Shown: positions 35,094 to 46,901 of the stretch, piece by piece | How the letters are laid out: every line of letters starts with the position of its first letter | Numbering within the stretch: position 1 is the stretch's first letter | Assembly: GCA_031763025.1 (NCBI GenBank) | Contig: JASSKH010000026.1 | Span: 1,178,001 to 1,242,000 of the forward strand | From: Macrocystis pyrifera | Taxonomy: Eukaryota > Sar > Phaeophyceae > Laminariales > Laminariaceae | Direction of reading: 5' to 3' | Length of the DNA stretch: 64,000 nt | Position numbers and translations under genes: made by a program | The notes under the pieces: generated by a model | Database searches by the model: none | What the model was told of the DNA's origin: nothing | What the model saw: only the letters and a program-made list of their open reading frames with translations

Positions 35094-36842
35094 ACCCTTC
35101 GCGGTTCAGGCCAAACCGTAGCTGCGTACACCATGTGTACACCTCAGGTAAGATTATTCAAGGTATAAAAGACGCGAGACTAACAACGTCCTGTTTGTTT
35201 CTAGATGTGCAGAAAGCCTACGACACAGTATGGAGAAATGGATTGTGGAAAAAACTGTGGGAAATAAGAATCAGAGGAAAGATGTTGAGAATGATGAAAA
35301 AAATGACGGAATGTGCGAGAAGTGCTGTGATGCTGGACGGAGAAATATCGAAGTACGTTGAGAGTTTACAAGGAGGTGCACAGGGATGTACGTTGTCACC
35401 CAACCTATTCAAGATATACATTCACGACCTGGTAGTAGCAGTCGAGGCAAGGCGGGGAGTCACGGTAGGGACAGATACGGTGTCGGGATTGATGTTTGCG
35501 GATGACTTTGTGGGGATGTCAGAAGCACCCGAAGGGTTGCAGAAACAAATAGGGAAGGCGCTAGAATACACCAGGAAATGGAGGGTGACGGCGAACGTCA
35601 AGAAATGCGCAGTAATTGTTTGCAACGAAGATAAGGTGAACCCAGTAAATTTCAGTTGGAAGTGGGAAGATGAATTGCCGATCGTAGACCAGTATACATA
35701 CCTTGGCGTAGAGATCTCAAAAGACTGCTCTTGCGATGCACATACGAAGTATAGCAAAAGTAATAGGAAAGGGTAAAACACACAGATGGATGTGATAATA
35801 ACAGACTCGCACCTTGACACTAGGATTAGAAGATATATCTTGATGAATGTGATAGTACCAAAGCTAGAATACGCAGGAGAAGTATGGGAAGGGAACGCGA
35901 AACTCGTAACAACAGGTGGAAACAGTACAGATGACAGCAGCTAAAAAAATCCCCAAGATGCTCAAGTACGGCTAGTAATACAGTATTAACAGCAGCACTG
36001 GGGATGCACCCACTCAAGACAAAGAGACATGAGAAAGTTGAATTGGCAATATAAAGTAAGGAACATGCCAAAAAAGAGGTTGCCAGGCATAGTTGATAGA
36101 GCTGTATGGGAGAAAGTAACAAAAGGGCGAACTGGAATAAGGTGGGATGGCGTAGTTGAGGAAGTATGGAAGGATATAGGGGGAGACCAAGAAGAGATGA
36201 CGTCCGCCGGGAAGATTGGGAGTTACAAGTCAGAAGTAGAAGAAAGGATAGAAGGAAGAGAAAGGCTAACGCTAAAAAACAAGGTGGAATCGGAAAAACA
36301 CTTAGAGATATACGGGGGATTGAGGGAAGGAATAGGAATGAAAATGTATTTGCACGGCCCAATGGACTTCGCGAAAACGCTGAAACTGTGCTTTCGTGTA
36401 GGTGACCTGGATCTGCCAGAAAGAAGAAAGAGGTATACCAGTAGCCGGGAGGAGGAGGAAGTAGATGCACAGATGTGCCCGTGTGGCAAAGCATCAGAGA
36501 GAAGAACTCACAGAGTAGGAGAATGTGAGATATACAAGGGGGAACGGGATGTGTTAGAAGAGATGAGGGAAATAGATGAATGTGACATGGAGGAGTTTGA
36601 TACACTGAACAGCAGCGAGAAAAGGACATCCTAGGAGATAGATGGTGGCCACAGGCGGCCAGACAGGAAGGAGATAAGAGTAGAAAAAAGTTTCTATGTA
36701 ATATATGGAAACAACGAAATGAGCTCCCAATTGTTGGAGGTGTCTTTTTTAGGAGTAGGAACGGTGCTCCGTGTCGAAAGGGATGCGCGGTCAATGGTCA
36801 AATGACTAAGGCAAGCAACAAAAGAGTACGCCCCCCCCCCCC
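35061..36842 (+). mobile_element. LINE copy 2, 5'-truncated, poly-C at both ends
   Basis: Begins with a 33-C run (35061-35093) directly joined to LINE sequence (GGCCAAACCGTAGCTGCGTA, equivalent to copy 1 near 3800). It ends AGAGTACG followed by 12 C (36831-36842). It is more strongly truncated than copy 1 but lacks the nested element, so it shows the empty site. RT motifs A, B and C are all present. Confidence 0.88.
35135..36640 (+). pseudogene. LINE RT and CCHC C-terminus, broken
   Basis: 35135-35776: FLDVQKAYDTVW (motif A), GGAQGCTLSPNLFKIY (motif B), LMFADDFVGMSE (motif C, both Asp present), then YTYLGVEISKD. Frame changes occur near 35770-36029. 36029-36634 continues with RKLNWQYKVRNMPKKRLPG and a zinc-finger-like CPCGKASERRTHRVGEC (CCHC). 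The N-terminal third of the RT and any endonuclease are missing, so it cannot be autonomous. Confidence 0.85.
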
Positions 36843-37861
36843 TCGCCGCTATGGCATACCCCTTCCACGTTTTGTAGAGATGGGGTCAGCGATTCCATCG
36901 CCCGTCAGCTCAAGTTGAACAGTGCTTGCTCCACGCCAAAGCTAAAAAACGATATATTACCCGTTAAAAACCCTTTCAATCGCTCTGCGCTTGGCAGTGG
37001 CCAAACGAAAAAAAACATAGAACATTTCCACCCAAGATTATTCCTATACTACGTACGTCTACCGCGTACCGCGCGAAGGGTTTGAGGAAACAACATCATT
37101 CCTTCCGTCACCGACTCGAACACAGAGATGCCAGGATGGCGCGGTTTGGTCCCTTGACTGACCGTATAATGTGCCAAGACCAAAAGAGGCCTTGTAGCAC
37201 CCAAAAAGAGTGCTCTCTCCATTGTTCCTTTGGACACGAACGGTCGTGCACATTCACAAAAGGAAGGCAGTAGCTGCGGTGAACCAGGAGGGGGGGGGGG
37301 GGGAGGGAGGGGGGGATTCTACCTGATGACCAAAGGTCAGCGTATGGCACTGAGACGGCAGGGGAACATCCCTATCAACCTCTTATAATTACAGCACATT
37401 TGCTTTGCTTACTTTCCGGCCGAGATATGGCTTCGTCTCCTGTTTCCTATTCTCGACCGAATCCCACTCAAAAACATCGTGCAGACCCTCACAGAACCAA
37501 TTTGTGCAAATCACGTGGTGCCACACAGCACTATAGAGTGCAAAACACGTGGCGTGAAACAGACGTACTCGTCCCTATTCATATCGATAGTGACAGGAGC
37601 GACGTAACGACCGACCAAAAACTTCCCTATAAGTAGTGTTCAGCCCCCCCAACAAACTGCATCCTCACCCCATAATCCGAAAACAACAATTCTTATTGCC
37701 GCATTATAGTTCACACCAAGCCCCATCGCCAAACTTCGTCACATCGCCTCATTTCCCGTAGAACACCCGGTACTCCACATGCTGAGCTACGAGCAAAATC
37801 ATACGTTTACAGTAGTAGAACGGCTTGGCCCAGCATGCGCCACAGAATAAATACAGGATAA
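36843..37861. other. No gene recognised
   Basis: Intergenic DNA downstream of the arginase gene, with a G-rich tract at about 37290-37314. Confidence 0.5.
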
Positions 37862-38071
37862 CTACAGGATACGACTGCCCAACGCGGAGGCCACCGCCTC
37901 GAGCCCAATCCGTACCGTCTCCTGCGCCGCCGAGGGATCGGCCAGGTCAGCATTCACCTCCACCAGATCCATCGAACCCAATCGCCCGGTCTCCGCGCAC
38001 GCCTCAGCAACAAATAAAGCCTCGCGGTAGTTGAGACCCCCACGGACCACCGTCCCTGTTGCAGGCGCAAT
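37862..38071 (-). CDS. Arginase terminal exon
   Basis: Reads [20 protein letters not shown], then [16 protein letters not shown] and ends ALGSRIL-stop. The acceptor is a pyrimidine tract ending CTCCTCAG at 38072. Confidence 0.92.
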   Translation of the reverse strand: MAPATGTVVRGGLNYREALFVAEACAETGRLGSMDLVEVNADLADPSAAQETVRIGLEAVASALGSRIL

Positions 38072-41000
38072 CTGAGGAGTGGGTTGGAGGGGGAGATCGG
38101 ACGGGAGGGAAAGCCCGCCATGGTGCGACACCGCGGTAGGGAAAATAATGCGCGGACGATGTTAAATGGGTCTGTACCTACCTGTTTCGTCGGTTTTCCG
38201 TCAAACAGGATATTGAAGCGTCTGATGGCATCTCCGGTGTAACTTCTGCATGCTGAACGTCTCTAAACCCGGCTCTACTGCCATATTACCACCCCGATCT
38301 AAAGGCTAAAAATAATCACTCTTGTTTGATTATGGATCAGGTACATATATCGTTTATTTCCTCTTTACGAAGAATAGCCACTAGATAGGATACGAGTGGT
38401 TACTGGTCGTACGCGGCGTTTTTGGCTAGGAGCGTTAAACGCTGACGAGAGGTTGCAAGCTGGTGGTGATCTGGCCAACTTGGGGGCGAAACCACTCGTC
38501 AGCTAAAATGGCGCGGGTTTACCGCCATGAAGTCCGAAGAAGTGGGTAGCATGGACACGATGAAGACATACAAGTACCTGTATATACCCTCGTTGGGCAG
38601 TTACGCATGACTACACAACGAAAATATGCCCGATCACGTCGATACACCCGCGAGCGCTATATAGGCGCCACTTCAGTGGCGGCGGGGTAACTTTGGTACG
38701 CACCACGAGGCGGTCGATACCACAGTGACATAGGCACTGAAACGCTAACAACTTATAATTCGTGTCCGACACATCGATGACGCCAGCGCTGCTGTGTTCA
38801 GCATGACGACCTGAACATTGCTCCGCACACCTCACATCGAACTATTGTCTAATGTAGGCATCCGTAACGCCACTAGCCTTCCCAAGAACGCCCGACACCC
38901 TGTGCACCCAACAAGGCCAACCGCAGTGTCTGCACTTAAGCCCGCAGCATGCGATTATCATGATGTTCTCACATCATTTCTCCGAAATCCAGCCAAAGGC
39001 CACCAAACCAGGCAAATCGTCATTGTTGGAGGCAAAACCAACACAAAACAATATGTAGCCGAGACCGCACCAGGCGAGGAAACGGTACTACGGGTAATGG
39101 TGTACCATCCCGTAATCACTTGCAAACAAAGTAAAAAAACAGAACACAAACATCCAAGTGGGTCATACCATACACCCCAAAGAAAGAAGAAGCTTTCATG
39201 CGTCGCATCGGGCGGACTGCGAACTCAGTTCAACTGCATTTCATATTGATGGTATAGCTTTGTTCCAGTCGAAAATAAAAAGTACCAGGCATATAGAAGA
39301 CCTCAGCGTTCAAAGAAAGATGGCACAATGGCATCTCCAACCTCCAACAAAAAACACAGCGTTCAAGAGAAAACTTGGCACATTTCCGTCTGCAATTCCC
39401 ATAAAAAAACTCCAGATGGCACAATGCCATCTCCAGTCTTCCGTAAAAAACCTCAAGCGTTCAAAGAAATGCGACACAAGCATCTCCAATATCTCTACGC
39501 GACGTGGAATACTATACCTGCGGGTCTACGCTGTCGATATCAAACGATAAGTGCAGGGAAGCCCCTTCGCTGGCCCCTTCCCTCGCCACGCCGAGCGCCT
39601 GCAAAGCCAGCTCCATCACTCGTCCAATGCCAAGCCGGTCGACGTCTTGCATGGTTGACGCGAAGAGCCCGTGCTCTCTCTTCAGGCGGTTCAAGATCTT
39701 CCTCTCGTACATGTCCACGTCGCGGAGTCCCACGTAGGCAAGCCTCTCCGGCAGCAAGAGAGGGGTGCCTCCCTCCCCCCGATCGCAGAGCCATTCCAGT
39801 CCTCGAACGGTAGAAGGGTCGGCCGAGCCCATGAGAAACGACAACGGCATGCCTGCGGCGGAAAGTGAGAGAACTTGCAATCAGAGAAACTATTTGCTGG
39901 CATGCGTACGGCAGAAGTGGGAAAGTCAGAAATCATACGAGCCAGTTAACGACGCGCAGACTAGACCACGACGACACGAGGGGACAACGTCACGAAAACA
40001 CCACAGCAGTGCATAGAAATCAGAGGAGCTATCTACCAGGCGGGATCCAAGGTGGTCAGAGGGCATACTGCAACGGAAGCAGCACTGCACCGAGGTAGAG
40101 CACTCGTCAACACCAGTGGTGAGGTGGTTGGTGCGCGGCCCAACGCTTGCGCTCACACGTCGTATGGAGCACACTGAACCTCTGAATGCTCGTCGCATGC
40201 ATTTTATTGGTATGCGCCCATGAAATATGTATGCCATACACTTGCATGTATCTCCTCTTTGGGCCACCCACCCACCCACCCACCCACCCACGACATTTTT
40301 AGGTGTCCATTGAAACTTCGACTTTTAGCCTAGTCTATCAGGTATTAATTGACACACAAGACTAGTCTCGTAGGCAACGACCGCCCAGTCGATAACGTCT
40401 CAGCAAGCATCCAAACCAGCGAATTGAGTAGTAGGAACACGGCTGCCAGTACTGTCTGCTTCGTAGTATACTGCTGTCACTCGTGACTCACGGGACGATA
40501 CGTACAGCAGCGGTGCGACCTTACGGCGATGAGAACATATCGACGACAAAACATCGAGGATACACTATCGATGAGATATTACTGATGAGATACTTCGGTC
40601 AATGAAATGTTGTAAGTTAGGTAACCACTAAATCGTTAACGACTCGTTTGTGCGTGAGTATTGATGCTATTTTACCCACTTACAAGAAGAAGTCCCATGG
40701 TTGTGACGATAACCGCTACGTATCACGCTTTCAGATCACACACGAATCAAACATTAGTCGAAAAATGGCGGGCTTCGACATCAAAGGACATACGTAGGCA
40801 ATATGAATATTTACCGTGCATGTTTCCCGAAGGAGATCCGTGCGGCGTGTTGATGTCTGCGTGGGCGTCCACCCACAACACGCGCGTGTCGGGCCTTGCC
40901 CTCAGCACTCCAGCCACCGACCCCATCGCGATGGAGTGGTCCCCTCCCACCGTCAACACGAAGCGCCCCTCACATGCCTTCGCGCAGACGGCGTCGGACA

Positions 41001-44000
41001 GTCGCCTGCAGCCCGCGCCCACCGCCAAGCTGTGGTGAGCGTGCCCCTCCGCTACGGCGGGGTCGGCGCCTCCCTCTGGACCCGTCATATCCTGGTCACA
41101 GATACACGGTATATATTCGTAGGTTTGTCAACTGGATAGGTAAGGGGGGAAAACGGCATAAATATATACCAGTACAACAATCTACCAGGTATGTACAGCA
41201 GTACCCGTAAACTACAATCAAGATCAGATCACACACCCCCCCCCCCCCTGTGACGAATTTTCGCGAGACGAATTTCTCTCCGAAACCAGGGGGGAGGCAG
41301 AAAAAAAAAAAAAACGAAAATGACGGGGTTGGGGAGACGTCGAGATATTTTTCCATAGCCATAGACACATCGCTCAGCGTTTGTTTGCACCCTCCCTGCG
41401 GTCGAGAATGTCAGCCTGGAAAAATCGTCCGAGGGGGCGCGTTGTCTTAAGTGTCCTCATTCTGGGCGTAAATAGGATGACCGCTTGGTCTTTCTTCATG
41501 TTCATGTCTGAACGGTCCTTATATTTCCGTCCAGGGTGGTACGCGGTATGCCGACGCAAAACAGGACTGCAAAACCCGAATGCAGCTCGAATCTCACGTC
41601 CTGCTATAAATAAGATCACTCTGGCACCTAATACAATAAGCGTTTATATTCTGGCGTGAACATGAAACGAGGACTGCATGCCCGGCGACAGTGGTGGGAT
41701 GTACGACCTACAGTATGTAAGTCGTACTACTACTGCTGTACTCCGTAGCTCGCTATGAACACCCGCAGGCACGGACGCCTCCACTAACCCCGGAGGGAAG
41801 AGAGAAAAAAAATAACAACTGCAGCACAGACTACACGAGGCAAAATGTGACGTACCTGGTAGCCTGTCGGGCTGGGGTATGGGTGGTCTACTTTCCGAAC
41901 TGCTGTACAACACCGTACCTGGAAAGTACAATACAAGGAGTTCTTCTACGACTCGCGCGCAGCATGACAGACTAGTCATCATGCTGCGGCGTGCTTACTT
42001 TACGAAGAGGCCGATAAGGCCGCACAACTCGATTGTTTTGGAGGGGGTTCGTGGGGGCGAAAAGGTTCCAAAATGGTTCATAATAGCAGATCACTCTGGG
42101 CCTAAATATAATGAACGCTTGGTCTTTCCACCTAGAGCAGTAATATTTGAGACGCGTCCGGGTTATTGATGACGGTAGCTGTAAACGCCTGACAGAGGTT
42201 GCGGGGGGGAGGGTTAGAGGATTCGTCGGCGGAAAGGAAGGCGGAGATTCTACAGATCGGACAGGTGATGATATGTTCATATGTTCCCCTTCGCAACCAC
42301 ACACAGCCGCATTTTCGGGGGCGAAATTACTTGCAACTAGAGCAACACTATTTTTGGCCCTCCGGTGAAAGTTTTATATACGAGTATAGACTACTGCTGT
42401 AGACTTTATCATCACTTTTACGTTCCAGCCAAACTCGTAGGAGGTTTTACCCTCAGCGATCTTCTGGACAAGCCGTGGTCACAGGTGTCGTCCCTTCTCG
42501 CCCCCGGTACATGCCTTTTTATTTTGTCGCGCATTGGGTTCAGCATTCCCACTGCTCGTCGATTTTCATCGAATGTAGCTAACCCACGCTCTCGCGCTTT
42601 CCGCTATTAATAGTCAATTTTTAATGTAAGAAAAAGTCCCTACGAGCATGCACTCGGTGAGACTTGAACCCACGAAATTGATCTTGATAGGCACGCGGAC
42701 CACCTTACCAAGCCACCGGGGACTGTACGTAGAATACTACAGCAGTTGTTGTTGTTTTCTCTACCCGTCGACATCCAGCACAACCAGTTCTTCGATCCTA
42801 GACAGAAGAGAGATACGGGGGGGGGCACGATGGTTTGTATCTTATATTTTTTTCTTGTTTCTTTTTCTCTTTCGAATTGTCTTCTTTGTTTTCGTTTTTT
42901 TTTTTTGTTTCGTTTCGTTTCTCTATGGCATGGAATATGTATGTCGTGCCTGTCGTGTGCAGTATAATGACATGGCATTGCATTGCATACGTGGCAACGT
43001 CGTATCTCTGTGGCGTAGCTTTGTGACCACAGAACTTAGCTTTGTGACCACAGAACTTGTATCTCTCTAGGATATCTCTCTAGGATTGAAGAGTCGGCAC
43101 GGGCACTTGTTGGGCTGGACGTCGACGGGTAGAAAGAACGGTTTAATGTCAAGAAAACAACAACAACAACAGATACAAGTTCTGCGGCCACAAAGCTACG
43201 CCATAGAGATACTACGTTGCCACGTATGCAATGCCCTGCCATGTCATCATATGTACTTCGTATAAACCACTGGTACGACATACACATGAAATAGAGAAAC
43301 GAGACGAACAGACGAAACAAAGAAAGAAAAAAAACAAAGATTACAGAAAAAGAAACAAGAAAAAAATATAAGAGACAAACCGTCGTGCCCCCCCCGCAGG
43401 GGATCTGGCAGACACTTCAAAGGAACGAGCTGGAAAAAAATGGAAAAAGAAGAAAAACACCACTACAAGTAGTCGTCGTCAACAGAATAAGACTAAGATT
43501 TCTTTCTCTTCCTTTCTCCGATTGAGAAGCCTTATTGAAGGAGTCGGGTGGCGTGGTTGGATGACGAGCCTGCTTTGCTTGTTTCGTATTGTCTGACGCC
43601 GAGGGGCCGGGCATAGTTGACGAACGCTGGACGGAGGCGGCAGACAGGATGGCAAGGTACCAGGCGGACTAACAGGGAGACCCTGGCTGTGCTACTCGTA
43701 CCATAAACTGCTGCCGCTACCTGGAGGATGTTTTGTGCTTTGGATTGCCTGTTATTTCCCTTGGCTCTTACTATATATATATAGTCTTACTCCGTTGACG
43801 ACGACTAGTGGTGTTTTTATTCTTTCTTTTTTTTTCCAGCTCGTTCTTTTCAAGTGTCTGCAAGGTCCCCTGCGGCGGGGGCACGATGGTTTGTGCAAGG
43901 TCCCCTGCGGGGGGGGCACGATGGTTTGTGCAAGGTCCCCGACTAGTGTGTGTGTGTGTGTGTGTTCTTCACATTAAACCGTTCTTCTACTCGTCGACAT

Positions 44001-46473
44001 CCAGCAAGCCCAGTGTCCGTGCTGATTCTTCGCCCTAGAAAGATACGAGCTCTGTGGTCACAGACTACGACACAGAGATAACACACCGTGATGCATTAAT
44101 AGCCTACGTAATACCATGCCTTCGCACTAGGTGCGGCCGACACACAACATACATACCTACGCCAGCAACCAAAATACACCACTAGTGGTGTTTTTCTTCT
44201 TTTTCCTTTTTTCCAGCTTGTTCTTTTCAAGTGTCTGCAAGGTCCCCTGCGGGGGGGGCACGATGGTTTGTCTCTTGTATTTTTTTCTTGTTTTTTTTTG
44301 TTTCTTTGTTTTTGTTTTTCTCTTTGTTTCGTTTCGTTTCTCTATGGCATGGAATGCGTATGCCGTGCCTGTCGTACGCAGTATGATGACATGGCACTGC
44401 ACTGCATACGTGGCAACGTAGTATTTCTGTGGCGTAGCTTTGTGACCACAGAACTTGTATATCTCTAGGATTGAAGAATCGGCACGGACACTGGTTGTGC
44501 TGGATGTCGACGGGTAGAAAGAACGGTTAAATGTGAAGAAAACAACCACACCCTGTACAAATACAAATACCAAATACAAATAATAGTTGCGTGTATTTGT
44601 CTAGGGGCAGTATTTGCCTGCAGACAAATATTTGCGCAGGTTCTCAGGAGAGTATTTGCCTGCAGGCAAATATTTGCGCAGCTTTTCAAAAAAGTATTTG
44701 CCTACAGACAAATATTTGCGCAGGTTCTCAAAAAAGTATTTGCCTGCAGACAAATATTTGCGCAAGTTCTCAAAAAAGTATTTGCCTGCAGACAAATATT
44801 TGCGCAAGTTCTCAAAAAAGTATTTGCCTGCAGACAAATATTTGCGCAGCTTTTCAAAAAAGTATTTGCCTGCAGACAAATATTTGCGCAGGTTCTCAAG
44901 AAAGTATTTGCCTGCAGACAAATATTTGCGCAGGTTCTCAAAAAAGTATTTGCCTGCAGACAAATATATTTGCGCATGCGGAGATATTGACCTCTTCGGC
45001 CTACGAGTACGTATGTACATATGCATACGTGATATGTATGTGGTCATACATATGTACATACGTATGCATTTGAGTGAGCCCGGTGTATTTGCAGCCGCAA
45101 ATATCAGTGGTCCTGCACACAACCAAATCAGCTCCCCACCACGACACGAGCAACTACCGCGGGCTGTGCATGTCAAAATGCCAGCTGTCAGTAGCGAAGA
45201 ATTGTCTCGGTTTGGCTTTGGTCTGGCTGATCTTTCTTATTTTTTTCCACCCCGATCAAAAGATATTTCAGATGCACGCTGAAGGGATTTGCTTCTGTAT
45301 TCCGATACCAATCTCCCATCGCATGACATACGGCTAGTCTCTCCCTCCTACCCTCTCCCCGCAGTAACAGCTGTTTTTTTCAAAATAGTCGTCAGGACAA
45401 ATACAATAATATTTGCGTGTATTTGACTAGGGCCAGTATTTGCCTGCAGACAAATATTTGCGCAGGTTCTCAGGAGAGTATTTGCCTGCAGGCAAATATT
45501 TGCGCAGCTTTTCAAAAAAGTATTTGCCTACAGACAAATATTTGCGCAGGTTCTCAGGAGAGTATTTGCCTACAGACAAATATTTGCGCAGCTTTTCAAA
45601 AAAGTATTTGCCTGCAGACAAATATTTGCGCAGGTTCTCAGGAGAGTATTTGCCTGCAGGCAAATATTTGCGCAGCTTTTCAAAAAAGTATTTGCCTCCA
45701 GACAAATATTTGCGCAGGTTCTCAAAAAAGTATTTGCCTACAGACAAATATTTGCGCAGCTTTTCAAAAAAGTATTTGCCTACAGACAAATATTTGCGCA
45801 GGTTCTCAAGAAAGTATTTGCCTGCCAAACAAATACCAAATAATGTATTTGTACAGGGTAACAACAACAACAGCAACCAAGGGAAAATAACAGGCAAACC
45901 AAAGCACAAAGCATCCTCCAGGTAGCGGCAGCAGTTTATGGTACAACTAGCACAGCCAGGGTCTCCCTGTTAGTCCGCCTCTGGTACCTTGCTACCCTGT
46001 CTGCCGCCTCCGTCCAGCGTTCGTCCACTATGCCCGGCCCCTCGGCGTCAGACAATACGAAACAAAGCAGGCTCGTCATCCAACCACGCCACCCGATTCC
46101 TTCAATAAGGCTTATCAATCGGAGAAAGGAAGAGAAAGAAATAAAATGAAAATCACAGAGGATCAGCGCAAGAACAAAAACAATAAATAAGAAAATTAAG
46201 TATTAATAGTAGTATTAATAGTAGCGAGAACGCAGGGGGGGTACAAGCCCTGCCATGGGATGGGAGCCACCGCTCCACAAATGGAGGCGTATATCTCACC
46301 ACGTCACCCATCTCTTCAACACGCCAACCCGCCGCGGCGAGACTCCTATGCAGACCAGCCGCCCTCAAGAGTTGAGGTCCCTTGTTCGTTCCGGCTAGAG
46401 GTTGCCCGAACTGCCCCGGCGCACCAATTACGGCCGCTGTGCGCGGTGACGCCAAGAAGGATGGCCATAACGC
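37862..46473 (-). CDS. Arginase, multi-exon gene
   Basis: Encodes an arginase-family ureohydrolase (L-arginine to L-ornithine plus urea, binuclear Mn). Recognised exons (minus strand): 46473-46300, 41091-40815, 39852-39518, 38071-37862, about 331 residues, close to the usual 300-345. Metal-binding motifs are in order: [20 protein letters not shown] and SFDIDSVDP. The substrate-loop sequence SGNMHGMPLSFL and the late [10 protein letters not shown] and VEVNADL fit true arginase rather than agmatinase. All three introns have GT-AG ends and phases agree (0, 1, 0). No in-frame ATG precedes exon 46473-46300. A TACTAAT...GCAG acceptor there points to an unseen 5' exon, possibly with an organelle presequence. 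Confidence 0.93.
38072..39517 (-). other. Arginase intron 3
   Basis: 1446 bp, GT-AG. No element boundary recognised inside. Confidence 0.85.
39518..39852 (-). CDS. Arginase exon (central)
   Basis: Completes GMPLSFLMG, then [13 protein letters not shown] and [13 protein letters not shown]. The acceptor CCGCCGCAG precedes 39852. Donor CAG|GTATAG at 39517. Confidence 0.92.
39853..40814 (-). other. Arginase intron 2
   Basis: 962 bp, GT-AG. Contains a (CCCA)n tract at about 40264-40291 and CTGCTGTAC-type words. Confidence 0.85.
40815..41091 (-). CDS. Arginase exon (first two metal motifs)
   Basis: Starts DMTGPEGG after a GACCAG acceptor. Carries [16 protein letters not shown] and [13 protein letters not shown], and ends in the Gly codon of SGNMHG. 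Donor GTAAAT at 40814. Confidence 0.92.
42413..42724 (-). mobile_element. SINE-A copy 3
   Basis: Same head (box A TGGCTTGGTAAGG, box B GGGTTCAAGTCTCACC) and body as the other two copies. It lies in the sense orientation of the arginase transcript. Confidence 0.85.
42727..44550. repeat. Complex of alternating inverted repeats
   Basis: One family occurs as + at 42825-43150, - at 43150-43440, - partial at 43970-44060 and + at 44213-44548. Shared words: CACGATGGTTTGT, TTTCTCTATGGCATGGAAT, TACGTGGCAACGT, GTGGCGTAGCTTTGTGACC and GTCGACGGGTAGAAAGAACG. The first two copies abut as a long palindrome. AAGGTCCCCTGCGG is tandemly amplified at 43862-43940, followed by a (GT)n tract. Confidence 0.7.
43497..43770 (+). 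repeat. Left arm of a long inverted repeat
   Basis: Reverse-complement match to 45880-46150: TTTCTTTCTCTTCCTTTCTC, GGAGTCGGGTGGCGTGGTTG, GAGGGGCCGGGCATAGT and CTGCTGCCGCTACCTGGAGG. Confidence 0.8.
44610..44975. repeat. 42-bp palindromic tandem array 1
   Basis: About 8.6 units of AGTATTTGCCTGCAGACAAA followed by TATTTGCGCAGGTTCTCAAAAA. Each unit has a (near-)palindrome ATTTGCCTGCAGGCAAAT. 42 is a multiple of 3 and has no stop, which opens several frames. Confidence 0.9.
45436..45828. repeat. 42-bp palindromic tandem array 2
   Basis: About 9.3 units of the same repeat, with the same lead-in (TTGCGTGTATTTG-CTAGGG) as array 1. This implies duplication of the whole module. Confidence 0.9.
45880..46150 (-). 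repeat. Right arm of a long inverted repeat
   Basis: Inverted partner of 43497-43770. It begins immediately beside the TIR element. Confidence 0.8.
46300..46473 (-). CDS. Arginase exon (N-terminal, probably exon 2)
   Basis: Codes [32 protein letters not shown] and [10 protein letters not shown]. The donor is GTGAGA at 46299. The acceptor CGCAG ends at 46474, with a branch-like TTACTAAT just upstream. The frame is closed by a stop at 46509-46507 with no ATG between, so initiation must be elsewhere or non-AUG (TTG at 46455). Confidence 0.8.
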
Positions 46474-46574
46474 CTGCGTATCATTAGTAAAGCCGGATGT
46501 CAGTCGTCAGCCGACCCCGTTAGGCGTAAGGTAAGAACACGAAGCTACGAGAGGTACGTATGTATGTAGGTTTC

Positions 46575-46624
46575 ATTCGGATTCAGATGCAGATTCAGAT
46601 TCAGATTCAGATTCAGATTCAGAT
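46575..46624 (+). repeat. (ATTCAG)n microsatellite
   Basis: About eight imperfect hexamers. Confidence 0.85.
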
Positions 46625-46901
46625 GTGGACGCTCGTCCGCCCTCACGTACGTGTGAACTGCTGGTTGAGTTCGTTGAGATAGCACCGGGCGAAATCAATT
46701 GGAAATCGAGCCTAAAAGTGTTATCGTCTCGCCGACCGTATTTTAGTAGCATCCAGGGGAGTCCCCGGCCAGTATTCAATCGCGAGGAATAATGGATAAC
46801 GCACAAACGGCCATCACGCGCAGGATGCAAAGACGAGTATCGATCGATCGGTTAACCTAACAGCTCATGTGCATTTTTGTACTTGTTTACAAAAATACCT
46901 A

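Larger units (their letters stand above)
44551..45858. mobile_element. TIR element carrying two 42-bp arrays
   Basis: Perfect 14-bp terminal inverted repeats, CCCTGTACAAATAC (44551-44564) and its complement (45845-45858). The flanking octamers CAACCACA and TAACAACA agree at 6 of 8 positions, a possible decayed 8-bp duplication as in hAT elements. No transposase ORF was found. All long frames here come from the repeats. Confidence 0.6.
41092..46299 (-). other. Arginase intron 1 region
   Basis: 5208 bp, GT-AG. Filled by a dispersed CTCTGGGC-TAAAT-GA repeat (41453, 41617, 42088), SINE-A copy 3, an inverted-repeat complex and a TIR element with 42-bp arrays. Confidence 0.85.

Noticed and set aside
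44610..45828. CRISPR array
   Set aside because: Units are contiguous palindromic repeats without unique spacers, in a eukaryotic intron.
44591..45909. Long open frames on both strands (up to 222 codons)
   Set aside because: They arise because the 42-bp tandem unit lacks stops in several frames. No conserved protein features outside the repeat.
46464..46466. ATG as arginase start
   Set aside because: It is out of frame with the conserved [11 protein letters not shown] segment.
37862..46473. Agmatinase or formimidoylglutamase instead of arginase
   Set aside because: SGNMHGMPLSF and the C-terminal GGLNYRE/VEVNADL pattern fit arginase better.
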